Both the position numbers and the translations under genes were made by a program. This document shows, piece by piece, positions 26,780 to 36,017 of a stretch of DNA of 64,000 bases. The stretch's first letter is position 1. Every line of letters begins with the position of its first letter. Below the pieces are notes generated by a model that was not told the origin of the DNA, searched no databases, and saw only the letters and a list, made by a program, of their open reading frames with translations. Where the stretch lies: NCBI RefSeq assembly GCF_025152525.1, contig NZ_JALXXL010000012.1:5084-69083 (forward strand), written 5' to 3'. The DNA is from Corynebacterium sp. p3-SID1056. Lineage in GTDB: Bacteria > Actinomycetota > Actinomycetes > Mycobacteriales > Mycobacteriaceae.

Positions 26780-26837
26780 ACGAATCGAAACCGACAAAAG
26801 CCCAGATCAGTTTCTTCGAACCGGGACAAATATGCGT

Positions 26838-26874
26838 TGACGACTGGTTTGCTTTTCCAACAAACCAGTCGTCA
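26838..26874. terminator. hairpin terminator 2 of a pair
   Basis: Perfect 14-bp stem TGACGACTGGTTTG / CAAACCAGTCGTCA with a nine-base loop (CTTTTCCAA). It is the likely stop for the large minus-strand nuclease gene ending at 26898, and works on either strand by symmetry. Confidence 0.7.
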
Positions 26875-26897
26875 GCGTTGTGCGTGAGCCGAAGCTA

Positions 26898-29800
26898 CTA
26901 ACGCAGTCCCAGCTGCTTGAGCAGCTCGTTGACCTGCTGCGGCATGAAGTGGTTCGCCGCTGCCCCCGCGATCCCAAGCACTGCGATCAGCGTTGCGATG
27001 ATGCCGAGGACCGTGCCGAAGCTCGAGCTTCCGCTTGCCGACGTCCCCTGCTCACCACCGTCTTGCACCGGCTTCGAGTCCTGCGCCGGCTGAGTTACCT
27101 GGCCAGCATTCTGGGTGGTGCCGTCGGTGAAGGTGATGACCAGGTTGCCCTCGTCGTCCACCTCGACCTTCGCCACGCCGCGGCCGTCGGTGCCGTCAGC
27201 GCCATCCTTGCCGTCCTTGCCGTCGGCCCCAGCTTCGGCATCCTTGCCAGCGATCGGGCCAACCTTTTGCACCGTGCCATCGGTGTAGGTGACGACGAGG
27301 TCGCCCTCGACGATTTCGAAGCTGTCGATACCGCGCCCGGCTGCGCCGTCCTTGCCGTTGGCGCCGTCTTTGCCGTCGGTGCCGTCGGTGCCGGCTTCGC
27401 CTTTGTCGCCCTTCGGGCCTTGCTCGCCGTCTTTGCCGTTGACCCCGTCCTTGCCGTCGGTGCCGGCTTCGCCTTTGTCGCCCTTCGGGCCTTGCTCGCC
27501 GTCTTTGCCGTCGACTCCGTCTTCGCCGTCGGTGCCGGCTTCGCCTTTGTCGCCCTTCGGGCCTTGCTCGCCGTCTTTGCCGTCGACTCCGTCTTCGCCG
27601 TCGGCACCGGTGACCTTGCCAGCGTTTTCGGATGTGCCGTCGGAGTAGGTGATGATCAGCTCGCCGGTGTCGTTGATCGAGACGGATTCGATGCCACGGC
27701 CGTTAGCGCCATCCTTACCGTCCTTGCCGTCGGCACCGTCTTTGCCGTCGGTGCCGGCTTCGCCTTTGTCGCCCTTCGGGCCCTGCTCGCCGTCCTTTCC
27801 AGCGGCGCCGTCCTTGCCGTCCTGTCCGTTGGCACCGTCTGCGCCGTCCTTGCCGTCAACGCCGTCCTTACCGTCGGCACCGTCCTTGCCGTCTTGACCG
27901 GTGACCTTACCCAGGTCGACAGGGTTGTCTTCGTCGTCGGAGTAGGTAACCCACAGGTGGCCGTCGTCTCGCACTTCTGCCTTGATGATGCTGCGGTCTG
28001 CTGCGGGCTTCTCGTCGGGCTCTTCGCCCGGCTCCTCCTCGGTGGCCTTCAGATTGAAGCCGACCTTGACCGGGTCGTGGTCGGAGGAGCGGAAGGGATT
28101 GCCGTAGCCGTAGAGCTTGTCGTCGCCTTCGCCGAAGAAATCCTGCACGTTGGCCATGCGGCGCGAGTACTCGAAGGCGACGGACTCATCGCCGTTGATG
28201 TTCCACACCGCAGAGTCCTGCACCAGGTCGCTCGCGGCGGTGTTGGCCAGCACGTGGTCAAGCGAGCCGAGGCGGCCGCCGAACTGGTAGGAGGCCTGGT
28301 CGAAGTCCTTATCAGTGTGGACGAGCGCGAAGCCACCCTGCTTCAGGGCTGTGATTGCGTCTTCCCGGGTGTAGGAGTTCAGGTCGCCCAGGATGAAGGT
28401 GGGCAGGTCGGCCCAGTCATCTTCCTTGGACAGGTGATCGAGGAGTGCCTGCGACTGCGCCTCGCGCACGGTGGCGTTGTTGCCCTGGCCGTCGCCGGTG
28501 TCCTCGTCGCCACGCGCGACGGAGCCCTTGGACTTGAAGTGGTTGACCACGGCGACGAAGTTGCCTTCGCCCTCAACCGGCTCGAATTCCTGGGCAAGCG
28601 GCTGGCGGGCGGTGCCGGTGAAGGCGGGGTCGTCGAAGATCTTGGACTCGCCGACCGGGCGGACCTTGTCCTTCTTGTAGATGAAGGCAACGCGGATGAA
28701 GTCCTCGTCAGTGCCGAGCTGGGTTGGCGAGGCCACGAGCTCCCACTGCTCCTTGCCCGCGGCCTTGTTCAACGCGTCGACGAGGTTGCGCAGGGTCTCG
28801 TCGCGCTTGGCGACGTCGCCGGTAACGGTTGCGGTGTTCTCAATCTCCGACAGACCGAGCACGTCGACGTCGAGGGTGTTGATCGCGGTGACGATCTTCG
28901 CTTGCTGATCCTTGAATGCCGCCTCGGTGTACGCGCCGCGAACATTGCAACGATTTGCGGAAACCGGCGTGTTGTTCATGTCGGTGTGGGCCTTGCACCC
29001 GTCCTCGTCTTCGCCGAGGGAGGAGAAGTAGTTGAGCACGTTGAAGAAGCCGATGGAGTAGTCGCCCTTAACCTGGCCGGGCACGTCGATGGAGGCGGCG
29101 CGCGAGTCCTCCCAGGTGATCGGGAGCTCGTCGGCGGCGTTCTTGCCGGTGATCGGCTGCAACGGCTGGTAGCGCCACTTGTCGAAGGAGTAGTCCACCA
29201 CTACGTCGGTCTGGAACTCGACCTGGTCGGTGGTGCGGATGGATTTCACACCGTTGTCGGAGGTGACCAGGTAGGGCAGCGGCGTGTTCTTGTCGGTGCG
29301 GAAGTAGTTGCGGGTGCGCCCGTCGTCGAGGTAGACCGCACGCGCTACGGCGTCGGCTTCGTAGGTGACAAACCCATCCTTGCTCGGGGTGTTGATGTCG
29401 GTGAAGTTGTAGAGCGCCTTGTCACCTGCGACCAGGCCGAGATCGCCGGTGTTGTTCAGCGAGTAGTTGTCGGTCACCGTGTGGGTGCCCGGGCGGACCA
29501 GCATGCCCTCGTAGGGCTCGCGGGCGTCGTCGCCAGCCGGCAGCTCGTCGATAGCGATCGCCTTCGGTGCCTCGAGAGCCTCGTCCAGCTGCTGCTTGGA
29601 GGAAACGGTGATCTGGGTCTGGTTGTAGTACTCGGAGACCTTGCCGGTGACCTGCAAGGAATCGCCGCGCTGCGGGAACTCGCTCGGTGCAGGGTCCTTG
29701 CCCAGGTATATGAAGATGGCGTCGGAGGCGTCGCCGACCTGCTTCTCCGCGCTGCCAGTGCCTGCGGTCTGCAGGAAGAAGCCGTTCTTGCCGCCCTCGT

Positions 29801-30530
29801 CGAACACGGCGGTGACCACGCCCTCGGTGGTTACGGTCTGACCCTCGAGTGGGGAGGCCGCGCCGGTGCCTTGGATGTCAGCGATCGGGGTGACCTCTCC
29901 CGGGGCCGGCGGTTGCGCGGGCGGGTCGTTGGGTTCGCTCGGCTCCGTCGGAGCGTTGCCGGAGCCCTGCGGCGTCGGCGCTGTGACCTCGAAGTCGGCG
30001 GCGTTGTTGTCGGTGTCTACGCCGGCCTCCTTACGCTGGACGGAGGTGCTGTTGGAAGTGCCCTTCGCGGGCGCACCCTCGAAGTTTTTCGCCCCGCCCC
30101 AGCCGACGAGGTCGACTTGGTTGCCGGAGGCGTCGTGAAGCACGGCGATTGCAGCCTTGCCGCCGAAGTTGAAGGTGCTTTCGAAGTCGGCGTTTTCGAG
30201 CGGGTTGTCCGTGTTATTGCCCGCGGCACCCTTGATCAGGAAGTAGCCCTTGGCGGGCACCGTGCCGGACAGTGTCGTTGGGGTGCCGGAACCGCCCTTG
30301 GCGGACTGCTGGTCGAGCACCCACCCGGTGACGTCGATGTCGGCGTCGGTGGGGTTGTACAGCTCGACGAAGTCGTTGGAGATGGTGGCACCGGAGTTGC
30401 CGCCGCCTCCGTAGACCTCGTTGATGACGACGTTGGAGCCGTCGACGGCGGCGTGCGCGGAGGGCACGGTGATGGTGCCGGCGGCGAGCGCGATGACAAA
30501 AGCAGTGGTGAGGCGGTGGGCAGAACGCAT
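26898..30530 (-). CDS. ExeM/NucH-type secreted endonuclease with collagen-like repeats and C-terminal membrane anchor
   Basis: A 1210-residue surface protein. A signal peptide (about 1-27, ending SAHA) precedes a lamin-tail-like domain (VVINEVYGGGGNSGA... WVLDQQS, about 30-170), an OB-fold YhcR-like domain (about 220-330) and an endonuclease/exonuclease/phosphatase domain (about 490-820: FNVLNYFSS, LGLSEIENT, NHFKSKG, FILGDLNSY, LDHVLAN, SSDHDPVKV). Residues about 877-1120 are collagen-like Gly-X-Y triplets (DGKDGADG, EQGPKGDKGEAGTDG) interrupted by short modules RGIESVSINDTGELIITYSDG. A hydrophobic helix (about 1172-1192) and a short tail ending KQLGLR follow. It probably degrades extracellular DNA while projected on a collagen stalk. 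ATG at 30530 has AAGGA nearby. Confidence 0.88.
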   Translation of the reverse strand: MRSAHRLTTAFVIALAAGTITVPSAHAAVDGSNVVINEVYGGGGNSGATISNDFVELYNPTDADIDVTGWVLDQQSAKGGSGTPTTLSGTVPAKGYFLIKGAAGNNTDNPLENADFESTFNFGGKAAIAVLHDASGNQVDLVGWGGAKNFEGAPAKGTSNSTSVQRKEAGVDTDNNAADFEVTAPTPQGSGNAPTEPSEPNDPPAQPPAPGEVTPIADIQGTGAASPLEGQTVTTEGVVTAVFDEGGKNGFFLQTAGTGSAEKQVGDASDAIFIYLGKDPAPSEFPQRGDSLQVTGKVSEYYNQTQITVSSKQQLDEALEAPKAIAIDELPAGDDAREPYEGMLVRPGTHTVTDNYSLNNTGDLGLVAGDKALYNFTDINTPSKDGFVTYEADAVARAVYLDDGRTRNYFRTDKNTPLPYLVTSDNGVKSIRTTDQVEFQTDVVVDYSFDKWRYQPLQPITGKNAADELPITWEDSRAASIDVPGQVKGDYSIGFFNVLNYFSSLGEDEDGCKAHTDMNNTPVSANRCNVRGAYTEAAFKDQQAKIVTAINTLDVDVLGLSEIENTATVTGDVAKRDETLRNLVDALNKAAGKEQWELVASPTQLGTDEDFIRVAFIYKKDKVRPVGESKIFDDPAFTGTARQPLAQEFEPVEGEGNFVAVVNHFKSKGSVARGDEDTGDGQGNNATVREAQSQALLDHLSKEDDWADLPTFILGDLNSYTREDAITALKQGGFALVHTDKDFDQASYQFGGRLGSLDHVLANTAASDLVQDSAVWNINGDESVAFEYSRRMANVQDFFGEGDDKLYGYGNPFRSSDHDPVKVGFNLKATEEEPGEEPDEKPAADRSIIKAEVRDDGHLWVTYSDDEDNPVDLGKVTGQDGKDGADGKDGVDGKDGADGANGQDGKDGAAGKDGEQGPKGDKGEAGTDGKDGADGKDGKDGANGRGIESVSINDTGELIITYSDGTSENAGKVTGADGEDGVDGKDGEQGPKGDKGEAGTDGEDGVDGKDGEQGPKGDKGEAGTDGKDGVNGKDGEQGPKGDKGEAGTDGTDGKDGANGKDGAAGRGIDSFEIVEGDLVVTYTDGTVQKVGPIAGKDAEAGADGKDGKDGADGTDGRGVAKVEVDDEGNLVITFTDGTTQNAGQVTQPAQDSKPVQDGGEQGTSASGSSSFGTVLGIIATLIAVLGIAGAAANHFMPQQVNELLKQLGLR
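27400..27610 (-). repeat. 72-bp tandem repeats within the collagen-like region
   Basis: The segment TTCGCCTTTGTCGCCCTTCG and its surroundings recur with an exact 72-bp period (for example TGCTCGCCGTCTTTGCCGT at 27421, 27493 and 27565). This encodes 24-residue collagen blocks, and a further copy lies near 27755. Such repeats recombine easily, so stalk length should vary between isolates. Confidence 0.85.
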
Positions 30531-30679
30531 TGGCAATCCTTCAAAAGCACAGAAGCGGGTACATTCCCAGCCAAACTAACGTCGCATGCCCGCCTCCGCA
30601 CGGCGAGAGCCCAGGCAAAACCCAAAGTTCAGCAAGTGTTCACCTCGAAGACCGCTACAAGTTCTCCCCGGGCGTCGGA

Positions 30680-30685
30680 TATACT
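30680..30685 (+). promoter_or_regulatory. candidate -10 element for purSQL
   Basis: TATACT at 30680-30685, 39 bases before the purS ATG, which has its own GAAGGA ribosome site. No clear -35 element. The stretch 30531-30724 otherwise holds only the divergent leader of the nuclease gene. Confidence 0.5.
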
Positions 30686-30724
30686 TGCCCACGTCTGCTG
30701 ACCTCTGACTAATGAAGGAATCTC

Positions 30725-30955
30725 ATGGCACGTGTCGTGGTAAATGTCATGCCGAAGGCTGAAATCTTGGATCCGCAGGGCCAAGCGGTCCAGCGCGCGC
30801 TGGGGCGAATCGGGGTGAACGGGGTGGAAGACGTCCGCCAGGGCAAGCGCTTCGAGATCGAGGTGGATGACTCCGTCACGGACGAGGAGCTCGCTCGCGT
30901 GGCCGAGACCCTCCTGGCAAACACTGTGATCGAGGATTTCGAGGTTATTCGATGA
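30725..30955 (+). CDS. purS: phosphoribosylformylglycinamidine synthase subunit PurS
   Basis: Small dimeric subunit (76 residues) that bridges PurQ and PurL in the three-part FGAM synthase of Gram-positive bacteria. It reads [20 protein letters not shown]...[20 protein letters not shown], the family's ferredoxin-like fold. GAAGGA lies upstream of the ATG. Its stop overlaps the purQ start as ATGA. Confidence 0.95.
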   Translation: MARVVVNVMPKAEILDPQGQAVQRALGRIGVNGVEDVRQGKRFEIEVDDSVTDEELARVAETLLANTVIEDFEVIR

Positions 30956-31632
30956 CGGCAACCATTGGCGTAATTACGTTTCCTGGCACGCTTGACGACG
31001 TCGACGCGTTGCGCGCCGTACGCCTCGCAGGTGCCGAACCGAAGCAGCTCTGGCACGCCGATGATGACCTGTCCGGCGTCGACGCGGTCGTGGTGCCGGG
31101 CGGGTTCTCCTACGGCGACTACCTGCGCTCCGGCGCGATCGCTGCGCAGGCACCGATGATGGGCGCGGTCGTGGAGGCTGCGAAGAAGGGCATGCCCGTG
31201 CTGGGCATTTGCAACGGCTTCCAGATTCTCACCGAGGCCGGCCTGCTGCCGGGCGCGCTGACCCGCAACCAGCACCTGAACTTCCACTGCGTGGACACCT
31301 ACCTGGAGATTGCCAACGCGGAGACCGCGTGGACCTCCCGCTTCGAGTCTGGCCAGAAGATCCTGGTTCCAGCCAAGCACGGCGAGGGCCGCTTCCAGGC
31401 CGACAAGGAGACGGTGCACCAGCTGGAACAGGAGGGCCGGGTGGTCTTCCGCTACACGGACAACTTCAACGGCTCGGCCAACGCCATCGCCGGTGTGACG
31501 AATGAGACGGGCCGCGTCGTCGGCCTCATGCCGCACCCGGAGCACGCCATTGAGGTGCTCACCGGCCCGTCCACCGACGGGTTGGGCCTGTTTGAATCCG
31601 CCATCGACGCTATTTCGAAGATCGGAGCGTAG
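30952..31632 (+). CDS. purQ: phosphoribosylformylglycinamidine synthase subunit PurQ (glutaminase)
   Basis: Class I glutamine amidotransferase supplying ammonia to PurL; 226 residues. Visible features: [38 protein letters not shown], the nucleophile Cys in [10 protein letters not shown] and the His/Glu pair in MPHPEHAIE. It overlaps purS by four bases and precedes purL by six. Confidence 0.95.
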   Translation: MTATIGVITFPGTLDDVDALRAVRLAGAEPKQLWHADDDLSGVDAVVVPGGFSYGDYLRSGAIAAQAPMMGAVVEAAKKGMPVLGICNGFQILTEAGLLPGALTRNQHLNFHCVDTYLEIANAETAWTSRFESGQKILVPAKHGEGRFQADKETVHQLEQEGRVVFRYTDNFNGSANAIAGVTNETGRVVGLMPHPEHAIEVLTGPSTDGLGLFESAIDAISKIGA

Positions 31633-31638
31633 ACGACC

Positions 31639-33921
31639 ATGACTGTGCACGACGACACCGTCGAGAACGCGCAAGCAACCCCCGACCTGGCACAGCCGTA
31701 CGCGGAGCTGGGTCTGCGCGACGAGGAATACGAAAAGATCAAGTCCATCCTGGGCCGCCGCCCCACAGACGCGGAGCTGACCGTTTACTCCGTGATGTGG
31801 TCCGAGCACTGCTCGTACAAGTCCTCCAAGGTGCACCTGCGTTACTTCGGCGAGACCATGACCGAGGAGATGGCCTCCAAGATCCTCGCCGGCATCGGCG
31901 AGAACGCCGGCGTGGTGGACATCGGCGACGGCGACGCGGTGACCTTCCGCGTGGAGAGCCACAACCACCCGTCGTTCGTCGAGCCCTACCAAGGCGCGGC
32001 GACCGGCGTGGGCGGCATCGTCCGCGACATCATGGCGATGGGCGCGCGCCCGATTGCCGTGATGGACCAGCTGCGCTTCGGCCCGGCGGACGCCGAGGAC
32101 ACCAAGCGCGTTCTGCCGGGTGTGGTCCACGGCATCGGCGGCTACGGCAACTCACTCGGCCTGCCTAACATCGGCGGCGAGACCGTCTTCGACGCCGCAT
32201 ATGCAGGCAACCCGCTGGTCAACGCGCTGTGCGTGGGCACGCTGAAGGTTGAGGATCTCAAGCTCGCGTTTGCGTCTGGCACCGGCAACAAGGTGGTGCT
32301 CTTTGGCTCGCGCACCGGCCTCGACGGGATCGGCGGCGTGTCCGTTTTGGGCTCGGCCACCTTCGAGGAGGGCGAGGAGCGCAAGCTGCCCGCCGTCCAG
32401 GTGGGCGACCCCTTCGCCGAAAAGGTCCTCATCGAGTGCTGCCTGGAGCTCTACCACGCGGGCGTGGTCGTAGGCATCCAGGACCTGGGCGGTGGCGGCC
32501 TGGCGTGTGCCACCTCCGAGCTGGCAGCGGCTGGCGACGGCGGCATGCGCGTCAACCTGGACAACGTGCCGCTGCGCGCCGAGAACATGTCGGCCGCGGA
32601 GATCCTCGCTTCCGAGTCCCAGGAGCGCATGTGCGCCGTGGTCACCCCGGAGAACGTGGATCGCTTCATGGAGATCTGCGCGAAGTGGGACGTTGGCGCC
32701 GCTGTGATCGGCGAGGTGACCGATGAGAAGGACCGCTACGTGGTCACCCACGGCGGAGAGGTCGTGCTTGACGCGCCGCCGTCGTCTATCGACGAGGGCC
32801 CGGTCTACGAGCGCCCATTCGCCCGCCCGGACTGGATTGACGAGCTCGGGGAGCGAGGGGGCGTCGATAAGCAAGAGGCCCTATCGACCGCATGGCTGAA
32901 GATGGTGGCCTCGCCCGCGCTGTGCTCGCGCGACTACATCGTGCAGCAGTACGACCGTTACGTGCGCGGCAATACGGTGCAGGCGCACGGCGCGGACTCC
33001 GGCGTGCTGCGCATCAACGAGGAGACGAACCGTGGTGTCGCCATCGCTACCGACGCCTCCGGCCGCTACACCTACCTCGACCCGAATGCGGGCGCGCGCC
33101 TGGCGCTGGCCGAGGCGTACCGCAACGTCGCGGTTACCGGCGCGACCCCGGTCGCGGTGACCAACTGCCTCAACTTCGGCTCGCCCGAGAACCCGGACGT
33201 GATGTGGCAGTTCCGCGAGGCAGTGCACGGGCTTGCCGACGGTGCCGCCGAGCTGAACATCCCCGTCTCCGGCGGCAACGTGTCCTTCTACAACCAGACC
33301 GGCGAGACCCCGATCCTGCCGACCCCGGTCGTGGGCGTGCTCGGCGTCATCGAAGACGTGGCCAAGGCCAACCCGCACGCCGTGCCCGTCTCCGAGGAGG
33401 AGTTCTCCCTGGTCCTGCTGGGCGAGACCTTCGACGAGTTCGGCGGCTCCGTATGGCAGGACATCTCCGGTGCCGGCCTAGGTGGCGTGCCGCCGAAGGT
33501 GGACCTGGCCAACGAGGAGCGCCTGGCACAGTTCTTCGCCGATGCCGCGGGCAACGGTGGCGTGACCGCCGCCCACGACCTGTCCGAGGGCGGCCTGTCG
33601 CAGGCCGTCTTCGAGATGCTGCAGGCCTCGGGCAAGGGCGCTGACCTGGACCTCGCGGCCGTGCACGAGGACGCGTTCACCGCGCTGTTCGCCGAGTCCG
33701 CATCCCGCGTCCTCGTCGCCGTAACCACGGATCGTGCCGACGCGCTGGTCGAGCGCGCGGGTGCCGCAGGCGTGCCGGTCGCGCTGATTGGCCGTACGAA
33801 CGCGGAGGGTGTCCTGCGCTTTGGCTCCGAGCAGCTGGAGATCGCCCAGCTTCGCGACGCCTGGGCCGCCACCCTGCCGTCACACTTTGCCGCAGCGCAC
33901 GCCCCGAACGCGGCGGTGTAG
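31639..33921 (+). CDS. purL: phosphoribosylformylglycinamidine synthase subunit PurL
   Basis: ATP-dependent synthetase subunit (small PurL, 760 residues) converting FGAR to FGAM. Features: [16 protein letters not shown] (catalytic His), [59 protein letters not shown] and the second AIR-synthase-like half with [16 protein letters not shown]. It works with PurS and PurQ encoded immediately upstream. Confidence 0.96.
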   Translation: MTVHDDTVENAQATPDLAQPYAELGLRDEEYEKIKSILGRRPTDAELTVYSVMWSEHCSYKSSKVHLRYFGETMTEEMASKILAGIGENAGVVDIGDGDAVTFRVESHNHPSFVEPYQGAATGVGGIVRDIMAMGARPIAVMDQLRFGPADAEDTKRVLPGVVHGIGGYGNSLGLPNIGGETVFDAAYAGNPLVNALCVGTLKVEDLKLAFASGTGNKVVLFGSRTGLDGIGGVSVLGSATFEEGEERKLPAVQVGDPFAEKVLIECCLELYHAGVVVGIQDLGGGGLACATSELAAAGDGGMRVNLDNVPLRAENMSAAEILASESQERMCAVVTPENVDRFMEICAKWDVGAAVIGEVTDEKDRYVVTHGGEVVLDAPPSSIDEGPVYERPFARPDWIDELGERGGVDKQEALSTAWLKMVASPALCSRDYIVQQYDRYVRGNTVQAHGADSGVLRINEETNRGVAIATDASGRYTYLDPNAGARLALAEAYRNVAVTGATPVAVTNCLNFGSPENPDVMWQFREAVHGLADGAAELNIPVSGGNVSFYNQTGETPILPTPVVGVLGVIEDVAKANPHAVPVSEEEFSLVLLGETFDEFGGSVWQDISGAGLGGVPPKVDLANEERLAQFFADAAGNGGVTAAHDLSEGGLSQAVFEMLQASGKGADLDLAAVHEDAFTALFAESASRVLVAVTTDRADALVERAGAAGVPVALIGRTNAEGVLRFGSEQLEIAQLRDAWAATLPSHFAAAHAPNAAV

Positions 33922-33939
33922 CGCGCAGGCGGGCGCCAC

Positions 33940-34500
33940 GTGGTTGCGCTACTGCTAACGCTCGCTGCTGCCTTCGGCCTGTCCGTCGTCGCCGGTGCCA
34001 CAGGTGCCGGCGCGGCGGGCTTTGTCATTTCTACGACGCTGCTGGGGTTCGGGCTGGCGCCCTTCGTCGGCGACTCTTTGCAACAGCTGCTGCCGTGCTC
34101 GGTGTGGGGCAGGTTTTCTCTTTCGGCTCGTACTGCTCGGGGCCTGGGCGTGGACCACTTCAATGCGTTCCTCACCCGGGTCGGATGGAACCGCCAGGTT
34201 GTGGCCATGCGCGGGGCTGGCGCTGGTAATCGCCGGGATCCTCGGCATATGCAGGCCGCGGCTGCCGGGCATGCGTGGGCGTTGGCGCTCCATGTCGTTG
34301 CCGCGGCGTGGGCAGCGTTGGCTGGCGGGTGGTCGGCCGTAGCTGTGTTGCTGGCGGTTGGGGTGGTCGGGCACCTCTATCCGGTGCTGTTACAGATCCG
34401 GGTGCTGACGCGGCTGCGGGAGGGGCATAAGACGGAGCTAGCTCCATTTAGACGTGCCCGGCCGGTGAAACGCCAGGTCGCGCAGAATCGTGAACCCTAA
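33940..34500 (+). CDS. small integral membrane protein, CrtO-like resemblance
   Basis: 186 residues: N-terminal membrane segments (VALLLTLAAAFGLSVVAG and GFVISTTLLGFGLAPFV), then LPCSVWGRFSLSARTARGLG, GVDHFNAFLTRVGWN, and two further hydrophobic stretches to HLYPVLLQIRVLTRL. The order resembles the small diaponeurosporenoate-acyltransferase-like (CrtO) membrane family, where an Arg-rich LGVxxFxxxL loop precedes a C-terminal YP-x-LQR motif. I cannot confirm it. The last 23 or so residues, after RLREGHK, are encoded inside palindromic repeat element copy B, so the native C-terminus has probably been replaced. GTG start, 18 bases after purL. Confidence 0.5.
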   Translation: MVALLLTLAAAFGLSVVAGATGAGAAGFVISTTLLGFGLAPFVGDSLQQLLPCSVWGRFSLSARTARGLGVDHFNAFLTRVGWNRQVVAMRGAGAGNRRDPRHMQAAAAGHAWALALHVVAAAWAALAGGWSAVAVLLAVGVVGHLYPVLLQIRVLTRLREGHKTELAPFRRARPVKRQVAQNREP

Positions 34501-34521
34501 ATGGAGCTAGCTCCATTTAGA
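34431..34521 (-). repeat. 91-bp two-palindrome element, copy B
   Basis: Inverse-orientation copy of the element at 19065-19155. TAAATGGAGCTAGCTCCA at 34498-34515 and GACGGAGCTAGCTCCATTTA at 34431-34450 flank a spacer. When this copy is reverse-complemented, the inner 54 bp aligns with copy A without gaps at about 60% identity by eye, and both palindromes match. It overlaps the 3' end of the membrane protein gene and precedes the convergent thioesterase. Confidence 0.75.
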
Positions 34522-34571
34522 CGAGGGGGCACGCGGCAAAACCCGCAACAAAACCCAGCAAACACCGGCCC

Positions 34572-35576
34572 CTAGTCCACCCGCTGCGCCGCGTCCGGCC
34601 GCTCGACCAGCGGCTCGGGCTCGTACTGGGCGCGTAGGTCCTTGAGCGTTTGAGTGTGCTCCCAGAGTTGCTTGTCCTCGTCTGTGACCGGGACAAACTG
34701 GCGGGCTGGCAGCGGGTGGCCGTCGATGTCGATGCCGATGTAGGTAAACGAGGCGTGGATGGCGTTACTCAGCTGGTCGCGCCCGCCGCGGGGGTCGCCG
34801 GAGCGGACGAAGGTGGAGACGTGGATGGAGCGGGAGTCGGTACGTGTGATGCGGGTTTCCACCTCGATGAGGTCGCCGATGTGGATGGGCTTGTAGAAGC
34901 GGATGCCGCCCGCGTAGACGGCCACGGTGCGCTCCCCGGACCATTCCATGGTGCAGGCCATGCCGGCCTCATCGATCCATTCCATGGCGGTGCCGCCGTG
35001 CACGTTGCCGCCCCAGTTCACGTCCGTCGGTTTGGCCAGGAAGCGGTGGACCAGGCGAGGGGCCGTGGAGTCGTCGGTGTAGGTCTGCTCTTCCATCGAG
35101 GTTTCGATGGCCTTGCGCAGTTCGATGCGGGACTTTGCGGCGCGCTCGACGCGGCGCTGTTCTTCGGTGACCGGCACAAAGGTCGGCACGGCCATGGGCT
35201 TGCCGGTCTTGGTGTCCTTTGCCACGAAAATGACCAGGCAGTCGCAGGCGCGGGTAAACACGCCTTCGCGGGGGTCGGCGGAGAGCACCTCGTTGACAAT
35301 GTGCATGGAGCTGCGCCCGGTCATGGCGATGGTCGAGCGCACTTCCACGATGTGCCCGGAGGGGATGGGCCGGGTGAAGTGGATGTGCCCCACATAGGCC
35401 GTGACGCAGTACGTTGCGGACCATTGCGCGGCGCAGGCGTAGGCGGCCTTGTCAATCCACTCGAGGACGCGCCCGCCGGACACGCCTTGAGCTCCGGCGT
35501 GGAGGACATCGGTAGGTGATGCCATAAAACGCAGCGTGACGGAGGGCGACTTGTCTACCAGGGGTTTGTTGGTCAT
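34572..35576 (-). CDS. double-hotdog acyl-CoA thioesterase
   Basis: 334 residues with two tandem hotdog domains of the BFIT/YciA type. Domain 1: SVTLRFMASPTDVLHAGAQGVSGGRVLEWIDKAAYACAAQWS. Domain 2: RLVHRFLAKPTDVNWGGNVHGGTAMEWIDEAGMACTMEWSG. Each has the long-helix start G-G-x-x-x-E/M-WID. Predicted to hydrolyse acyl-CoAs; chain preference unknown. The ATG at 35576 is preceded by TAAGAT (eight bases away) and lies 24 bp from the divergent SCP-2 gene. Confidence 0.85.
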   Translation of the reverse strand: MTNKPLVDKSPSVTLRFMASPTDVLHAGAQGVSGGRVLEWIDKAAYACAAQWSATYCVTAYVGHIHFTRPIPSGHIVEVRSTIAMTGRSSMHIVNEVLSADPREGVFTRACDCLVIFVAKDTKTGKPMAVPTFVPVTEEQRRVERAAKSRIELRKAIETSMEEQTYTDDSTAPRLVHRFLAKPTDVNWGGNVHGGTAMEWIDEAGMACTMEWSGERTVAVYAGGIRFYKPIHIGDLIEVETRITRTDSRSIHVSTFVRSGDPRGGRDQLSNAIHASFTYIGIDIDGHPLPARQFVPVTDEDKQLWEHTQTLKDLRAQYEPEPLVERPDAAQRVD

Positions 35577-35600
35577 GGGTAGGCATCTTAGTATGGGCGC

Positions 35601-35993
35601 ATGGCATCCGGCAGAAGCTCGAAGCAAGATCCGCAGAAAACGCGCGAGGCAGTCGCCGCCATCTCCGCCTGGCTGGATGGCGAAGCTCCGCAGCCTGCCC
35701 GCGCCCTGCTTGCCGACGCCTGCCGCCGCACCGCCCGCACACTCGCCGAAGAGCTGCCGGGCAAAACGGTGGAGCTACGCGTGCCCCCGTTTGTGGCCGT
35801 GCAGTGCGTCGATGGCCCGGCGCATACTCGCGGCACCCCGCCGAACGTGGTGGAGATGGGACCGGAGACGTGGCTGCGCGTGGCCACCGGACGCAGCACG
35901 TTTGAGGCCGAGGTAGCCGCGGGCGCGATCGACGCTTCCGGTTCGCGCGCCGAAGAGATCGCGCGCGGGTTGCCGGTAATTGCCCGTTCCTAG
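35601..35993 (+). CDS. sterol-carrier-protein-like (SCP-2/MDMPI C-terminal) protein
   Basis: 130 residues. An N-terminal helix (TREAVAAISAWLDGEA... ARALLADACRRTARTLAEELPGKTVELRVPPFVAVQCV) precedes a small alpha/beta lipid-binding-like domain (PNVVEMGPETWLRVATGRSTFEAEVAAGAIDASGSRAEEIARGLPV), as in actinobacterial sterol-carrier family proteins. Ligand unknown. TAGTAT ends seven bases before the ATG, so a leaderless transcript is likely. Precedes purF by 24 bases. Confidence 0.75.
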   Translation: MASGRSSKQDPQKTREAVAAISAWLDGEAPQPARALLADACRRTARTLAEELPGKTVELRVPPFVAVQCVDGPAHTRGTPPNVVEMGPETWLRVATGRSTFEAEVAAGAIDASGSRAEEIARGLPVIARS

Positions 35994-36017
35994 GCTGCGT
36001 CCGTTAAAGTAAGTGCC

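Noticed and set aside
27400..27610. 72-bp repeats considered as a CRISPR-like or mobile repeat
   Set aside because: They are in frame, encode 24-residue collagen blocks, and have no variable spacers.
26880..30701. A 1273-codon open frame on the plus strand across the nuclease gene
   Set aside because: It is antisense to the signal-peptide-bearing EEP/collagen protein; the translation is repetitive (FAVGAGFAFVALRALLAVFAV) because it mirrors the Gly-Asp-Lys repeats. No start or family signal supports it.
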